From a bacterium M00.F.Ca.ET.205.01.1.1 (GTDB lineage: Bacteria > Pseudomonadota > Alphaproteobacteria > Rhizobiales > Rhizobiaceae), in NCBI GenBank assembly GCA_004791255.1, contig SRUQ01000003.1:210623-274622 (forward strand): 64,000 bases of DNA. The letters run 5' to 3'. Positions 25,392 to 34,496 of this stretch are shown here, one piece after another. The notes under the pieces were generated by a model. It searched no databases. It was not told the origin of the DNA and saw nothing but the letters and a program-made list of their open reading frames with translations. Numbering within the stretch: position 1 is the stretch's first letter; the number at the start of each line of letters is the position of its first letter. The position numbers and the translations under genes are program-made.

Positions 25392-26840
25392 ATGACGCAG
25401 GCCAATGCCAAGCTCAACGCCTTTCCCGTCTTCATGCGGGTCGAGGGCGAAGCCGTGGCCATCGTCGGCGGTGGCGACGAGGCCTTGGCCAAGGCGCGGC
25501 TGATCGCCCAGTCGAGTGCCGCATTGCGCGTCATCGCGCAGGACGCCGCGCCGGAACTGCTCACCTTCCTGTCGCAAAACGGCGCCGCCCACATTGCCGC
25601 CGCTTATGATCCGGCGCAGATCGAAGGCGCGATCCTGGTGTTTGCCGCCAGTGGCGACGAGGCTCTCGACCGCCGTGTGGCGGCGGATGCCCGCCGGTTG
25701 GGCATTCCGGTCAATGCCGTCGACCGACCGGAGCTATGCGATTTCTTCACCCCGGCGCTGGTCAACCGCGCGCCCGTCGCCATTGCCATCGGCACCGAAG
25801 GCGCTGGCCCGGTGCTTGCCCAGATGCTGCGCAGCCGGATCGACCAGATGCTGTCGCCGTCGCTGGGGTCGCTGGCGGTGCTGGGTGCCTCCTTGCGCGG
25901 CGCGGTCGAGAAGTTGTTGCCCAGGGGCAATGCCCGCCGCCGTTTCTGGGGCGGTTTCTTCCAGGGCGCTCCGGCGCGTGCCGTTGAGGCCGGTTCGCTC
26001 TCGCAGGCGCATGAGGCTGCAGTCGACCTGTTGCTGTCGAGTGCTCCGGCCTCGGGTCACATCGCCCTGGTCGGCGCGGGCCCCGGCGCCGAGGATCTTT
26101 TGACGCTGCGCGCGCATCGCCTTCTGATGGAAGCCGATGTCATCGTGTATGACGCGCTGGTGCCGGAGGCGGTCGTCGCCATGGGGCGCCGCGACGCCGA
26201 GCGCCTGCCGGTTGGAAAACGCAAGGGCTGCCACACCAAGAGCCAGGCCGAAATCAACGCGCTGCTGGTCGAACTCGGCCGCGAGGGCAAGCGCGTTGTG
26301 CGGCTGAAGTCGGGCGATCCGCTGGTGTTCGGCCGCGCCGGCGAGGAGATGGCGGCACTGCGCGACGCCGGCATTGCCTATGAGGTGGTTCCGGGCGTCA
26401 CCGCGGCCTTTGCCGCCGCCGCCGATTTCGAACTGCCGCTGACGCTGCGCGGCGTGTCTTCCTCGATGGTGTTCACCACCGGCCACGATCTCAAGGGCAA
26501 TTCATTGCCCGACTGGGCCAAGCTCGCCATTTCCGGCGCCACGGTTGCCGTCTATATGGGCCGCTCGGTGGCGGCCGAGGTCGCTGGCCGGCTGATCGAG
26601 GCCGGGCTGTCGCCGGACACGGCTGTCGCCGTGGTCGAGAATGCCAGCCTTGGCAATCGCCGCCGCTTCCACGGCACGCTGGCTGACCTGCCGTCGCTGG
26701 AAGCGCGCGCCGATCTGTCGGGTCCGGTCATGACCATCATCGGCGACGCCGTCGCCGGCGCCAATTTCGAGCGGTCCGAGCCGCTTGCGGCACACCGGCA
26801 TGAAGATGCCCTGGCTGCCGCTGAAGGAGTTCAGCCATGA
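25392..26840 (+). CDS. cysG: Siroheme synthase
   Basis: The 482-residue trifunctional enzyme makes siroheme, the cofactor of sulfite reductase, from uroporphyrinogen III. The N-terminal dehydrogenase/ferrochelatase half has VAIVGGGDEALAKARL at residues 21-36 and FFTPALVNRAPVAIAIGTEG. The C-terminal methyltransferase half begins ALVGAGPGAEDLLTLRAHRL near residue 220 and has RLKSGDPLVFGRAGEE. ATG 25392 is chosen over an upstream frame extension (25248). Its stop overlaps the next start (ATGA). Confidence 0.95.
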   Translation: MTQANAKLNAFPVFMRVEGEAVAIVGGGDEALAKARLIAQSSAALRVIAQDAAPELLTFLSQNGAAHIAAAYDPAQIEGAILVFAASGDEALDRRVAADARRLGIPVNAVDRPELCDFFTPALVNRAPVAIAIGTEGAGPVLAQMLRSRIDQMLSPSLGSLAVLGASLRGAVEKLLPRGNARRRFWGGFFQGAPARAVEAGSLSQAHEAAVDLLLSSAPASGHIALVGAGPGAEDLLTLRAHRLLMEADVIVYDALVPEAVVAMGRRDAERLPVGKRKGCHTKSQAEINALLVELGREGKRVVRLKSGDPLVFGRAGEEMAALRDAGIAYEVVPGVTAAFAAAADFELPLTLRGVSSSMVFTTGHDLKGNSLPDWAKLAISGATVAVYMGRSVAAEVAGRLIEAGLSPDTAVAVVENASLGNRRRFHGTLADLPSLEARADLSGPVMTIIGDAVAGANFERSEPLAAHRHEDALAAAEGVQP

Positions 26841-27130
26841 AGATACTGACCGCCAACCGCCTCAGCGACGGCATTGCCGTCTGGTACGCCGATGGCGGCT
26901 GGGCCGAGACGGTGGGCCAGGCCGACCTAGCCCATGACAAGGCGGCCGAGGATCGCCTGGAGGCGATTGGCGCCAAGGCCTACGCCAACAATGAAGTGGT
27001 CGACGTCAACCTCATCGATGCTGAAGTCGTTGACGGCGTCGTCGAGCCGGTGCGGTTGCGCGAGAAAATCCGCGCCGCCGGCCCGACCATCCGCAACGAT
27101 CTCGGCAAGCAGGCTGCCCAGGCGGCCTGA
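26837..27130 (+). CDS. DUF2849 protein of the sulfite-reduction cluster
   Basis: The 97-residue protein starts MKILTANRLSDGIAVWYADG and has VDVNLIDAEVVDGVVEPVRL and REKIRAAGPTIRNDL near the end. This is DUF2849, a family that lies between siroheme synthase and sulfite reductase in many alphaproteobacteria. Overlap with cysG and the 68-bp distance to cysI place it in the same operon. A role in sulfite reduction is implied only by context. Confidence 0.9.
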   Translation: MKILTANRLSDGIAVWYADGGWAETVGQADLAHDKAAEDRLEAIGAKAYANNEVVDVNLIDAEVVDGVVEPVRLREKIRAAGPTIRNDLGKQAAQAA

Positions 27131-27198
27131 CAAGACAACCAGGCCAAGCACCCGGCCAAGACACCAAGTATGGGCGGACGCGCCCTGAAAGACGAAGC

Positions 27199-28869
27199 AT
27201 GTACCGTTACGATGAGTTCGACCACGATTTTGTCCAGGCCCGCGTCGCCGAGTTCAGCGACCAGGTGCAGCGCCGGCTGTCCGGCGAGATATCAGAGGAC
27301 CAGTTCCGTCCGCTACGGCTGATGAACGGCGTCTACCTGCAGCTGCATGCGTACATGCTGCGCATCGCCGTGCCCTATGGCACGCTGAACAGCAAGCAGG
27401 TGCGCATGCTTGGCCATATCGCCCGCAAATACGACAAGGGCTACGGCCACTTCACCACACGCCAGAACATCCAGTTCAACTGGCCGGCCCTGTCGGACAT
27501 TCCGGCAATCCTAGCCGACCTGGCGAGCGTGGAGATGCATGCCATCCAGACCAGCGGCAACTGCATCCGCAACGTCACCGCCGATCATTTCGCCGGCGCC
27601 GCCGCCGACGAGGTCGCCGATCCGCGCCCCTATGCGGAGATCCTGCGCCAGTGGTCGTCGGTGCATCCGGAATTCTCGTTCCTGCCCAGAAAATTCAAGA
27701 TCGCGGTGACCGGGGCCGAGCGCGACCGCGCCGCCATCCAGACCCACGACATCGGCCTGCACCTGAAGAAGAATGCCGCCGGCGAGCTTGGCTTTGCCGT
27801 CTATATCGGCGGCGGCCAGGGCCGCACGCCGATGGTGGCGCGCAAGATCCGCGACTTCCTGCCGGAAGCCGACCTTCTGTCCTACTGCACGGCGATCCTG
27901 CGCGTTTACAACCTCTATGGCCGCCGCGACAACAAGTACAAGGCGCGCATCAAGATCCTGGTGCACGAGACGGGCGTCGAGGAAATCACCCGCCAGGTAG
28001 AGGCCGAGTGGCAGGAGTTGAAGGACGCCGAGCTGAAGCTGCCGGATGCCGACATCAGGGCCATCGAGGCCTATTTCGCGCCGCCGGCGCTGGGCGATCG
28101 GCCGGAAGGCGACCAGGCGGTCAAGCTGGCGCGGCTCGGTTCCAAGGGTTTTTCGGATTGGCTCGACCAGAATGTGGTGACGCATCGCCACCCCGATTAC
28201 GCCGCGGTGACGATCTCGCTCAAGGGTATCGGCGAGGTGCCCGGCGATGCGACCGACAGCCAGATGGAAGCGGTCGCCGACATCGCCGCGAAATACGCCT
28301 TCGACGAGCTGCGCGTCAGCCATGAGCAGAACCTGATCCTGCCGCATGTGGCGCGCGCCGATCTGAAGGCGGTCTATGACTCGCTGGTCGACATCGAGCT
28401 GGCGACGGCCAATTCCAACTTGATCTCGGATATCATCTCGTGCCCGGGCCTCGACTATTGCGCGCTGGCGACGGCGCGCTCGATCCCGATCGCGCAGGAA
28501 ATCTCGCTTCGCTTCGCCTCGCTGGAGCGGCAGCGCGAGATCGGCGAACTCAAGCTGAAGATCTCCGGCTGCATCAATGCCTGCGGCCACCACCATGTCG
28601 GCCATATCGGCATCCTCGGTGTCGAGAAGAAGGGCTCAGAGCTCTATCAGGTGACGCTGGGCGGTTCGGCCGACGAGAACACGTCGGTCGGCGAGATCAT
28701 CGGCCGCGGCTTTTCGTCGGAGGAGATCACCGACGCCATCGAGCAGATCGTCGACACCTATCTCGGCCTTCGGCTCAATCCTCAGGAAAAGTTCATCGAC
28801 GCCTACCGCCGAGTCGGTCCCGCGCCGTTCAAGGAGGCGCTCTATGCTGGCGAAGCCAAGGCCGCTTGA
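27199..28869 (+). CDS. cysI: Ferredoxin-type sulfite (nitrite/sulfite) reductase
   Basis: The 556-residue hemoprotein reduces sulfite to sulfide with six electrons. Siroheme and the [4Fe-4S] cluster are bound by Cys415-x5-Cys421 (CPGLDYC) and Cys458-x3-Cys462 (CINAC, then GHHHVGHIG). Both half-domains of the family are present, with YGHFTTRQNIQFNWP near residue 80. No flavoprotein partner gene (cysJ) lies in the window, consistent with ferredoxin as donor. It overlaps cysH by 26 bases. Confidence 0.95.
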   Translation: MYRYDEFDHDFVQARVAEFSDQVQRRLSGEISEDQFRPLRLMNGVYLQLHAYMLRIAVPYGTLNSKQVRMLGHIARKYDKGYGHFTTRQNIQFNWPALSDIPAILADLASVEMHAIQTSGNCIRNVTADHFAGAAADEVADPRPYAEILRQWSSVHPEFSFLPRKFKIAVTGAERDRAAIQTHDIGLHLKKNAAGELGFAVYIGGGQGRTPMVARKIRDFLPEADLLSYCTAILRVYNLYGRRDNKYKARIKILVHETGVEEITRQVEAEWQELKDAELKLPDADIRAIEAYFAPPALGDRPEGDQAVKLARLGSKGFSDWLDQNVVTHRHPDYAAVTISLKGIGEVPGDATDSQMEAVADIAAKYAFDELRVSHEQNLILPHVARADLKAVYDSLVDIELATANSNLISDIISCPGLDYCALATARSIPIAQEISLRFASLERQREIGELKLKISGCINACGHHHVGHIGILGVEKKGSELYQVTLGGSADENTSVGEIIGRGFSSEEITDAIEQIVDTYLGLRLNPQEKFIDAYRRVGPAPFKEALYAGEAKAA

Positions 28870-29608
28870 TCACATCGTCGACGTCGATGACGGCGCCGCC
28901 GCCAAGGCGGCGGGGTTCGATGCGTTGTATGGTCACCTCAGTCCGCTCGAGATCATCGAGAGGTCGGCGAACGAACTATTCCGTGACGAGGTCGCCGCGG
29001 TCTCGTCCTTCGGCGCGGATTCGGCCGTTCTGCTGCACATGATCGCCAAGGTCGACCGGTCGATGCCGGTGATCTTCCTCGATACCGGCAAGCATTTCGA
29101 GGAGACGCTCGGCTACCGCGACGCGCTCGTCGCCGACTTCGGCCTGACCAATATCCAGGTGATCAAGCCCGAGGAGGCAGCGCTCGACCGGGTCGATCCG
29201 ACGGGCAATCTGCACCAGAGCGACACCGATGCCTGCTGCAATGTGCGCAAGGTCGAGCCGCTGGCGCGTGGCGTGGCGCCCTTCCGCGCCTGGTTCACCG
29301 GACGCAAGCGCTTCCAGGCCTCGACGCGGGCAGCGCTGCCGGTGTTCGAGGCGGTCGGTCCGCGCATCCGCATCAATCCGCTGGCGCGCTGGACGACGTC
29401 GGATCAGGCGGACTACATGCGCGCGCATGCGCTGCGCGAAAATCCGCTGGTTGCCTATGGCTATCTGTCGATCGGCTGCTTTCCCTGCACGCAGCCGGTG
29501 CAGCCCGGCGAGGATGCGCGCAGCGGCCGCTGGGCCGGCCACGCCAAGACCGAGTGCGGCATCCATCTGTCGGGCCTGGAAGTGTCGCTGACCGACGCAT
29601 CACTATAG
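28844..29608 (+). CDS. cysH: Adenylyl-sulfate/phosphoadenylyl-sulfate reductase
   Basis: The 254-residue cytoplasmic enzyme reduces activated sulfate to sulfite using thioredoxin. The PP-loop is SSFGADSAVLL. Cys131-Cys132 and Cys212-x2-Cys215 form the CC...CxxC set that binds a [4Fe-4S] cluster, so the enzyme is of the APS-reducing type. The catalytic tail is KTECGIHLSGLE. The start overlaps the end of cysI, indicating coupled translation. Confidence 0.95.
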   Translation: MLAKPRPLDHIVDVDDGAAAKAAGFDALYGHLSPLEIIERSANELFRDEVAAVSSFGADSAVLLHMIAKVDRSMPVIFLDTGKHFEETLGYRDALVADFGLTNIQVIKPEEAALDRVDPTGNLHQSDTDACCNVRKVEPLARGVAPFRAWFTGRKRFQASTRAALPVFEAVGPRIRINPLARWTTSDQADYMRAHALRENPLVAYGYLSIGCFPCTQPVQPGEDARSGRWAGHAKTECGIHLSGLEVSLTDASL

Positions 29609-29616
29609 GGCGGGTT

Positions 29617-29740
29617 GATATTCAGGTGAGGCCGGCCTGCAAATGGCTGATACCTGCGCTTCCGGTGCTCACGTACTTCTAGTACGCTCCCCTCCGGTTC
29701 TCGGAAGCCACCATTTTCGGCGCGGCCTGACCTGAATCTC
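29617..29740. repeat. Long imperfect palindrome between cysH and DUF934
   Basis: The arms run from GATATTCAGGTGAGGCCG (29617) inward, and from GAGATTCAGGTCAGGCCG on the other strand (29740) inward. They stay similar for about 60 bases each and meet at GTACTTCTAGTAC near 29,678. Transcribed, this would fold into a single hairpin of about 124 nt. It fills the only large gap in the cys operon and may attenuate or stabilise the mRNA. It looks like a dispersed rhizobial palindromic element. Confidence 0.7.
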
Positions 29741-29778
29741 AACGCACCCTGAGCTTCTTTGAATTTTGGGAATTTCTG

Positions 29779-30312
29779 ATGACTGAATCGACGACACCGG
29801 AGACCCGGCTCTGGACCCCGGAGGGTTTTCGCGAGGACGAGTGGGCTCACGCCGAAAGCGCCGATGCGCTGTCCGGCAATGGACGCTTCATCCTGCCGTT
29901 GCAGGCGTTCCTCGGCCTTGATGCGGAGGTGCGGCGCTCGGCAAAGGAACGGCTCGGCGTCGTGCTGCAGCCCGGCGACCAGCTTGAGAAGATCGCCGAC
30001 CTGCTCGACCAACTGTCGCTGGTGGCGCTGGCATTCCCCGCCTTCAGCGACGGCCGCTCCTTCTCCAAGGGCGAGCTGCTGCGTGGCCGATATCACTTCG
30101 AGGGCGCGGTGCGCGCAACCGGGCAGGTGCTGGTCGACCAGTTGCCGCATATGTTGCGGCTCGGCTTCGACGAGTTCGAGATTTCCAATCCGGTGCTGTT
30201 GAAGCGGCTCGAGGAAGGCCGCACCGGTGGTCTCGGGCTCTATTATCAGCCGGCTGCCGTGCCGGAGCCGAACGGGCCGAAATACTCCTGGCGGCGCAAC
30301 CGCGCCGGCTGA
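29779..30312 (+). CDS. DUF934 protein of the sulfite-reduction cluster
   Basis: The product has 177 residues, with the DUF934 core LPLQAFLGLDAEVRRSAKER, FPAFSDGRSFSKGELLRGRY and VDQLPHMLRLGFDEFEI. Proteins of this family are encoded next to cysI/cysH and described as probably acting in sulfite reduction; the reaction is not established. The start ATG 29779 lacks a clear Shine-Dalgarno sequence. It is separated from cysH by the long palindrome. Confidence 0.9.
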   Translation: MTESTTPETRLWTPEGFREDEWAHAESADALSGNGRFILPLQAFLGLDAEVRRSAKERLGVVLQPGDQLEKIADLLDQLSLVALAFPAFSDGRSFSKGELLRGRYHFEGAVRATGQVLVDQLPHMLRLGFDEFEISNPVLLKRLEEGRTGGLGLYYQPAAVPEPNGPKYSWRRNRAG

Positions 30313-30411
30313 CGCAACGGCAATTCTGCGGTACCTTTACATCTGATGTGATCAGGCCCTCTCTTGGCTGTTCGAACGGAAATATCCGTCGGATGATCGG
30401 GGAGGATCTTC

Positions 30412-32019
30412 ATGCGCTACGATTATGTCATTGCCGGCGGCGGCTCCGCCGGCTGCACGCTTGCGGCGCGCCTCTCCGAAGATCCCTCGAAAACAGTTTG
30501 CCTGATCGAAGCAGGCGGCGCCGGCAAGGATTTGCTGATCCGTGCGCCGGCTGGCGTCATCGCGCTGCTGCCGGGCCGGCCGAAGATCAACAACTGGGCC
30601 TTCGAGACGGTGCCGCAGCCGGGGCTGGGTGGCCGCAAGGGTTATCAGCCACGCGGCAAGGCGCTGGGCGGCTCCAGTGCCATCAACGCCATGCTCTACG
30701 TCCGCGGGCATCGCGGCGACTATGACGAATGGGCCGATCTCGGCTGCGACGGCTGGTCATGGGACGAGGTGCTGCCCTATTTCCGGCGCACCGAAGGCAA
30801 CCAGCGTGGCGCGGACGCCTTGCATGGCGAGGACGGGCCGTTGCGGGTCGCCGAGCAGCAGGAGCCGCGCCCCATCGCCCATGCCTTCCTCGAGGCCTGC
30901 GGCGAGAACCAGGTCCGCCGCAACGGCGATTTCAACGGGCCGGAGCAGGAAGGGGCAGGGCTTTACCAGGTCACGCAATTCTGGGGCGAGGGCCGCAATG
31001 GTGAGCGCTGCTCGGCGGCAGCCGCCTATCTGCACCCGGCGATGAGCCGGCCGAACCTCACCGTCGTCACCGGAGCCCATGCCACCGGCATCGTCCTTGA
31101 CGGCAAGCGGGCGACCGGCGTTCGCTATCGCAAGGGCAACAGCAAGGCGGTTGCGCAAGCCGGGCGCGAGGTCATCGTCTGCGGCGGCGCCTTCGGTTCG
31201 CCACAGCTGCTGTTGCTGTCGGGTATTGGCCCGGCCGCGGAGCTTGCCGTGCACGGCATTCCAGTCGCCCATGAACTGCCCGGGGTCGGCAAGAACCTGC
31301 AGGACCATCTCGATTTCATCATGGGCTGGACATCGAAGGACGCCGACATGATGGGCATCGGCGTGCGCGGCCTGCCTGCCCTGCTGCGGCACATGTTGCG
31401 CTGGCGCAGGGATGGCGGCGGCATGATCGCCACGCCCTATGCGGAAGGCGGCGCCTTCCTCAAATCCGACCCGGCGATCGACCGGCCCGACCTGCAACTG
31501 CACTTCTGCATTGCCATCGTGGACGATCACGGCCGCAAGTTGCATATGGGCTACGGCTTTTCCTGCCATGTCTGCGTGCTCAGGCCGCATGCGCGCGGCG
31601 AGGTCGGGCTGTCGAGCGCGGATCCGTTGGCGCCACCGCGCATCGATCCACGCTTCCTGTCCGACGAACGCGACGCCGACGTGCTGCTCAAGGGGGTCAG
31701 GATGATGCGCGGCATATTGGAGGCGCCGGCTCTGGCCAAATACCGCCACAAGGAGATCTACACGGCCGGCGTTTCAAGCGATGCGGAACTGATGGCCCAC
31801 ATAAGGGCCCGCGCCGACACGATCTATCACCCTGTCGGCACCTGCAAGATGGGCGTCGACGACATGGCAGTGGTCGATCCACAGTTGCGTGTACGCGGCA
31901 TGCAAGGCTTGCGCGTCGTCGATGCTTCGGTGATGCCGAGGCTGATCGGCGGCAACACCAATGCGCCGACCATCATGATCGCCGAAAAGGCAGCCGACAT
32001 GATCAAGGGGGTTGCCTGA
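30412..32019 (+). CDS. GMC-family FAD oxidoreductase (choline dehydrogenase-like)
   Basis: The 535-residue flavoenzyme has the dinucleotide site DYVIAGGGSAGCTLAARLSE at the N-terminus. PRGKALGGSSAINAMLYVRG is GMC signature 1, and GAFGSPQLLLLSGIGP is signature 2. The catalytic His sits in YHPVGTCKMG and the end is GNTNAPTIMIAEKAADMI. Substrates in this family are alcohols such as choline or polyethylene glycol. No betaine genes are adjacent, so the substrate stays open. GGGGAGGA precedes the start. Confidence 0.92.
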   Translation: MRYDYVIAGGGSAGCTLAARLSEDPSKTVCLIEAGGAGKDLLIRAPAGVIALLPGRPKINNWAFETVPQPGLGGRKGYQPRGKALGGSSAINAMLYVRGHRGDYDEWADLGCDGWSWDEVLPYFRRTEGNQRGADALHGEDGPLRVAEQQEPRPIAHAFLEACGENQVRRNGDFNGPEQEGAGLYQVTQFWGEGRNGERCSAAAAYLHPAMSRPNLTVVTGAHATGIVLDGKRATGVRYRKGNSKAVAQAGREVIVCGGAFGSPQLLLLSGIGPAAELAVHGIPVAHELPGVGKNLQDHLDFIMGWTSKDADMMGIGVRGLPALLRHMLRWRRDGGGMIATPYAEGGAFLKSDPAIDRPDLQLHFCIAIVDDHGRKLHMGYGFSCHVCVLRPHARGEVGLSSADPLAPPRIDPRFLSDERDADVLLKGVRMMRGILEAPALAKYRHKEIYTAGVSSDAELMAHIRARADTIYHPVGTCKMGVDDMAVVDPQLRVRGMQGLRVVDASVMPRLIGGNTNAPTIMIAEKAADMIKGVA

Positions 32020-32200
32020 CTTCGGTTCTGGTCGAACCAATGGATCCATTTCGGGTGGTGGAAGGGGGCGACTTGGCTTCAATAGCTAAGAACTGGTCTT
32101 ACCAATGGAGCGATTTGCGCTTTTCCTTTCGCCGTCCTGCCCTTAGGATAGGTTTATTATTTCCCAGCTCGAAATAAATAGCCGCAAGGGAGGAACCGGA

Positions 32201-32821
32201 ATGGCTGGCAAGAAGATATTGATGCTCGTTGGCGAGTTCAGCGAGGAATACGAGATTTTCGTTTTCGAACAGGCGATGCATGCCGTCGGCCACACCGTAC
32301 ATGTCGTGTGCCCGGACAAGAAGGCGGGGGACGTGCTGAAGACGTCGCTGCACGATTTCGAAGGCCATCAGACCTACACCGAAAAACCCGGCCACGATTA
32401 CATCCTCAACAAGACGTTTTCCGAGGTGGATCCGGCACCTTACGATGCCATCTACGCGGCTGGCGGGCGCGGGCCGGAATACATCCGTATCGACAAGCGG
32501 GTGCAGGCGCTTGTGCGGCACTTCCATGAGACGGGCAAGCCGATCTTCACCATCTGCCACGGCGTGCAGATCCTGATCGCCGTCGACGGCGTGGTGCGGG
32601 GCAGGGAAGTGGCGGCACTGCATTATTGCGAGCCGGAAGTGACACTGGCCGGCGGCATATACATCGACGTCGCGCCGACCGGTGCCCATGTCGACGGCAA
32701 TCTGGTTTCGGCCAAGGGATGGCCCGGCCTGTCCAACTTCATTCGCGAATGTTTGAAGGTCTTGGGCACTGAAATCCGCCATGGCGAAATTCTGATGCGC
32801 GACGAGCGCCAGGCGGCCTGA
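32201..32821 (+). CDS. DJ-1/PfpI family protein
   Basis: The 206-residue protein has the flavodoxin-like fold of class I glutamine amidotransferase relatives. The nucleophile elbow is FTICHGVQIL near residue 120, and a conserved acidic residue lies in GEFSEEYEIFVFE. Family members act as glyoxalases, deglycases or proteases, and the exact activity is uncertain. GGGAGGAACC gives a strong ribosome-binding site. It stands alone between the GMC gene and the desaturase. Confidence 0.88.
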   Translation: MAGKKILMLVGEFSEEYEIFVFEQAMHAVGHTVHVVCPDKKAGDVLKTSLHDFEGHQTYTEKPGHDYILNKTFSEVDPAPYDAIYAAGGRGPEYIRIDKRVQALVRHFHETGKPIFTICHGVQILIAVDGVVRGREVAALHYCEPEVTLAGGIYIDVAPTGAHVDGNLVSAKGWPGLSNFIRECLKVLGTEIRHGEILMRDERQAA

Positions 32822-32879
32822 CCAGGGATTTGAAAGGCCAGCCGTGCCCATGGCGCGGCGGTTTTTCTCGTTGTTTAAC

Positions 32880-32923
32880 GCAATTTTGAACGGAAAACCG
32901 TTTCACACTTTTCCTGGAATTGC
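32880..32923. repeat. RIME-like rhizobial palindrome
   Basis: GCAATTTTGAACGGAAAA and TTTTCCTGGAATTGC flank CCGTTTCACAC, an imperfect inverted repeat. The central AAAACCG-TTCACAC-TTTT pattern is shared with the elements at 50,455 and 57,110 and is typical of RIME-type intergenic elements in Rhizobiales. It lies between two convergent genes and could also act as a terminator. Confidence 0.6.
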
Positions 32924-32924
32924 T

Positions 32925-33971
32925 CTACGCCGCCAGCCGTGCTTCGCGAAACGATACCAGTTTCCGGCGGTTCTCGTCCCAAAGGGCGAGCTTCACGCAG
33001 CGCAGGCTCTCGAGAAGCGTGACGCGGCCTATGCCGCGCAGTTCCGGGTAATCCCGCAGCACTTCCTGCAGCCGGTAGCCCGGAACCTTGGCGGAGAGGT
33101 GATGGACGTGATGCACGCCGATGTTGCCGGTGAACCAGTTCAGCACCGGCGGCAGGTCGTAATAGGATGATCCGTGCAGGGCGGCACGCTGGAATTCCCA
33201 CTCCTCATCCTTCGCCCATTCGGTCTCCTCGAACTGGTGCTGGACGTAGAAAAGCCAGACGCCGGCCGAGCCGGCGAGGATGACGATCGGCAGATGGACA
33301 ATCAGGAACGCACTGGGACCGACGGCCCAGATGAGCAGGGCGGCTGCCAGCGCAATGGCGAGATTGGTGGTCATGGACGACACCCAGGGTGTCAGGCCGC
33401 CGCGCATCATGCCGATCGGCAGCCTTTGCGAAAAGATGAACAGCCAGATCGGCCCGAGGCCGAACATCACCAGCGGGTGACGGTAGAGGCGATAGGCCAG
33501 GCGGCCGCGCCAGGACATCCGCCGGTATTCGGCCACTGTCAGCGTCCGGATGTCGCCCATGCCGCGCTCGTCGAGATTGCCGGCGCTGGCATGATGCACG
33601 GCGTGGGCACGCCGCCAGCAATCGTAGGGCGTCAGCGTCAGAACGCCGAGCGCACGGCCGATCCAGTCATCTGCATGGCGATTGGCGAAGAACGAGCCAT
33701 GGCCGCAATCGTGCTGGATCATGAAGATACGCACCAGGAACCCGGCCGCCGGAAGGATCAGGATCAGTCCCCACCAATGGCCATAGGCATAGGCAGCCGA
33801 GGACAAGGCCCAGAGCACGGTGAACGGAATAAGCGTGATAGCGAGTTCGAGCGTGCTGCGCCGCCTGTCTGGCTTCTTGTAGCGCGCCAGGATTTTAAGC
33901 CAGGCACGCTTGCTGTTGGCGGCCGTCTCGGGAGAAATCATGTTCATCAGAAACCATAGGCGGAGCCACAT
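32925..33971 (-). CDS. Membrane fatty acid desaturase
   Basis: The protein is up to 348 residues, with several membrane helices. Three His boxes are present: HDCGHGSF, HAVHHASAGN (with an intervening HH) and HHVHHL, the di-iron ligands of acyl-lipid desaturases. ATG codons at 33971, 33947 and 33941 are all possible starts; the last gives MISPETAANS. The gene ends only 2 bp from the RIME-like palindrome. The position of the inserted double bond cannot be predicted. Confidence 0.9.
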   Translation of the reverse strand: MWLRLWFLMNMISPETAANSKRAWLKILARYKKPDRRRSTLELAITLIPFTVLWALSSAAYAYGHWWGLILILPAAGFLVRIFMIQHDCGHGSFFANRHADDWIGRALGVLTLTPYDCWRRAHAVHHASAGNLDERGMGDIRTLTVAEYRRMSWRGRLAYRLYRHPLVMFGLGPIWLFIFSQRLPIGMMRGGLTPWVSSMTTNLAIALAAALLIWAVGPSAFLIVHLPIVILAGSAGVWLFYVQHQFEETEWAKDEEWEFQRAALHGSSYYDLPPVLNWFTGNIGVHHVHHLSAKVPGYRLQEVLRDYPELRGIGRVTLLESLRCVKLALWDENRRKLVSFREARLAA

Positions 33972-34057
33972 TGCCCCCGCAAGGTGTCAATCACACGAAA
34001 TTACTGTGTGTAAATGTCGCGCGATGGGGCCGAGGCTCGGCAGGCTGGATCGCCGGC

Positions 34058-34258
34058 CTATCGGCGCCTGCCGCCGCCGATATTGGTTTCCATGCCGTCG
34101 AGGCGGTCGAGTTGGTCCCTGAAGCGGTTGGGAATGTCCTTGTCGACGCGAAAGGCGGGCAAGGTGCGCAGAACGCGCGTTGTTGCCTCGCTGCCGAGCT
34201 GGCGCCTGATTTCGGCGGCGAGCTTTTCTGCCTTCTCAGCTTTGTTGCGGGTCTTCAT
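34058..34258 (-). CDS. Small basic hypothetical protein
   Basis: The 66-residue protein starts MKTRNKAEKAEKLAAEIRRQ and contains RVLRTLPAFRVDKDIPNRFR. The highly charged N-terminal helix and basic tail (IGGGRRR) suggest nucleic-acid contact, but no family is recognised. AGGA lies upstream of the ATG. It is transcribed toward the desaturase gene. Composition is consistent with a real gene. Confidence 0.55.
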   Translation of the reverse strand: MKTRNKAEKAEKLAAEIRRQLGSEATTRVLRTLPAFRVDKDIPNRFRDQLDRLDGMETNIGGGRRR

Positions 34259-34426
34259 TTCAGAAATCCTGTGTCGGCTTCGAAACTCCTCCAGCAGGTG
34301 AATGGTTCCTCCATTGCTCGATCGCGGCAAGCAAAGCCGGTGATTACGGTAAAATTTGAATTAAAATCGAGGCATGCGGACTGGTTCCCGTTCGGCCCGG
34401 CGGGTGGTCTCCACTGTCGCTTACCC

Positions 34427-34455
34427 CTTGATTTTTGGTCGCCAAACCTCGATAT
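34427..34455 (+). promoter_or_regulatory. Possible RpoH-type heat-shock promoter of grpE
   Basis: CTTGAT (34427) and CCTCGATAT (34447) are spaced like the -35 and -10 of heat-shock promoters and lie about 42 bp before the grpE start. The -10 departs from the CCATAT consensus, so this is less sure than the Hsp20 promoter at 57,010. Confidence 0.35.
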
Positions 34456-34496
34456 CGGGCTCAAATCCACACCATTCGAGATGACGGGAAACGGCG

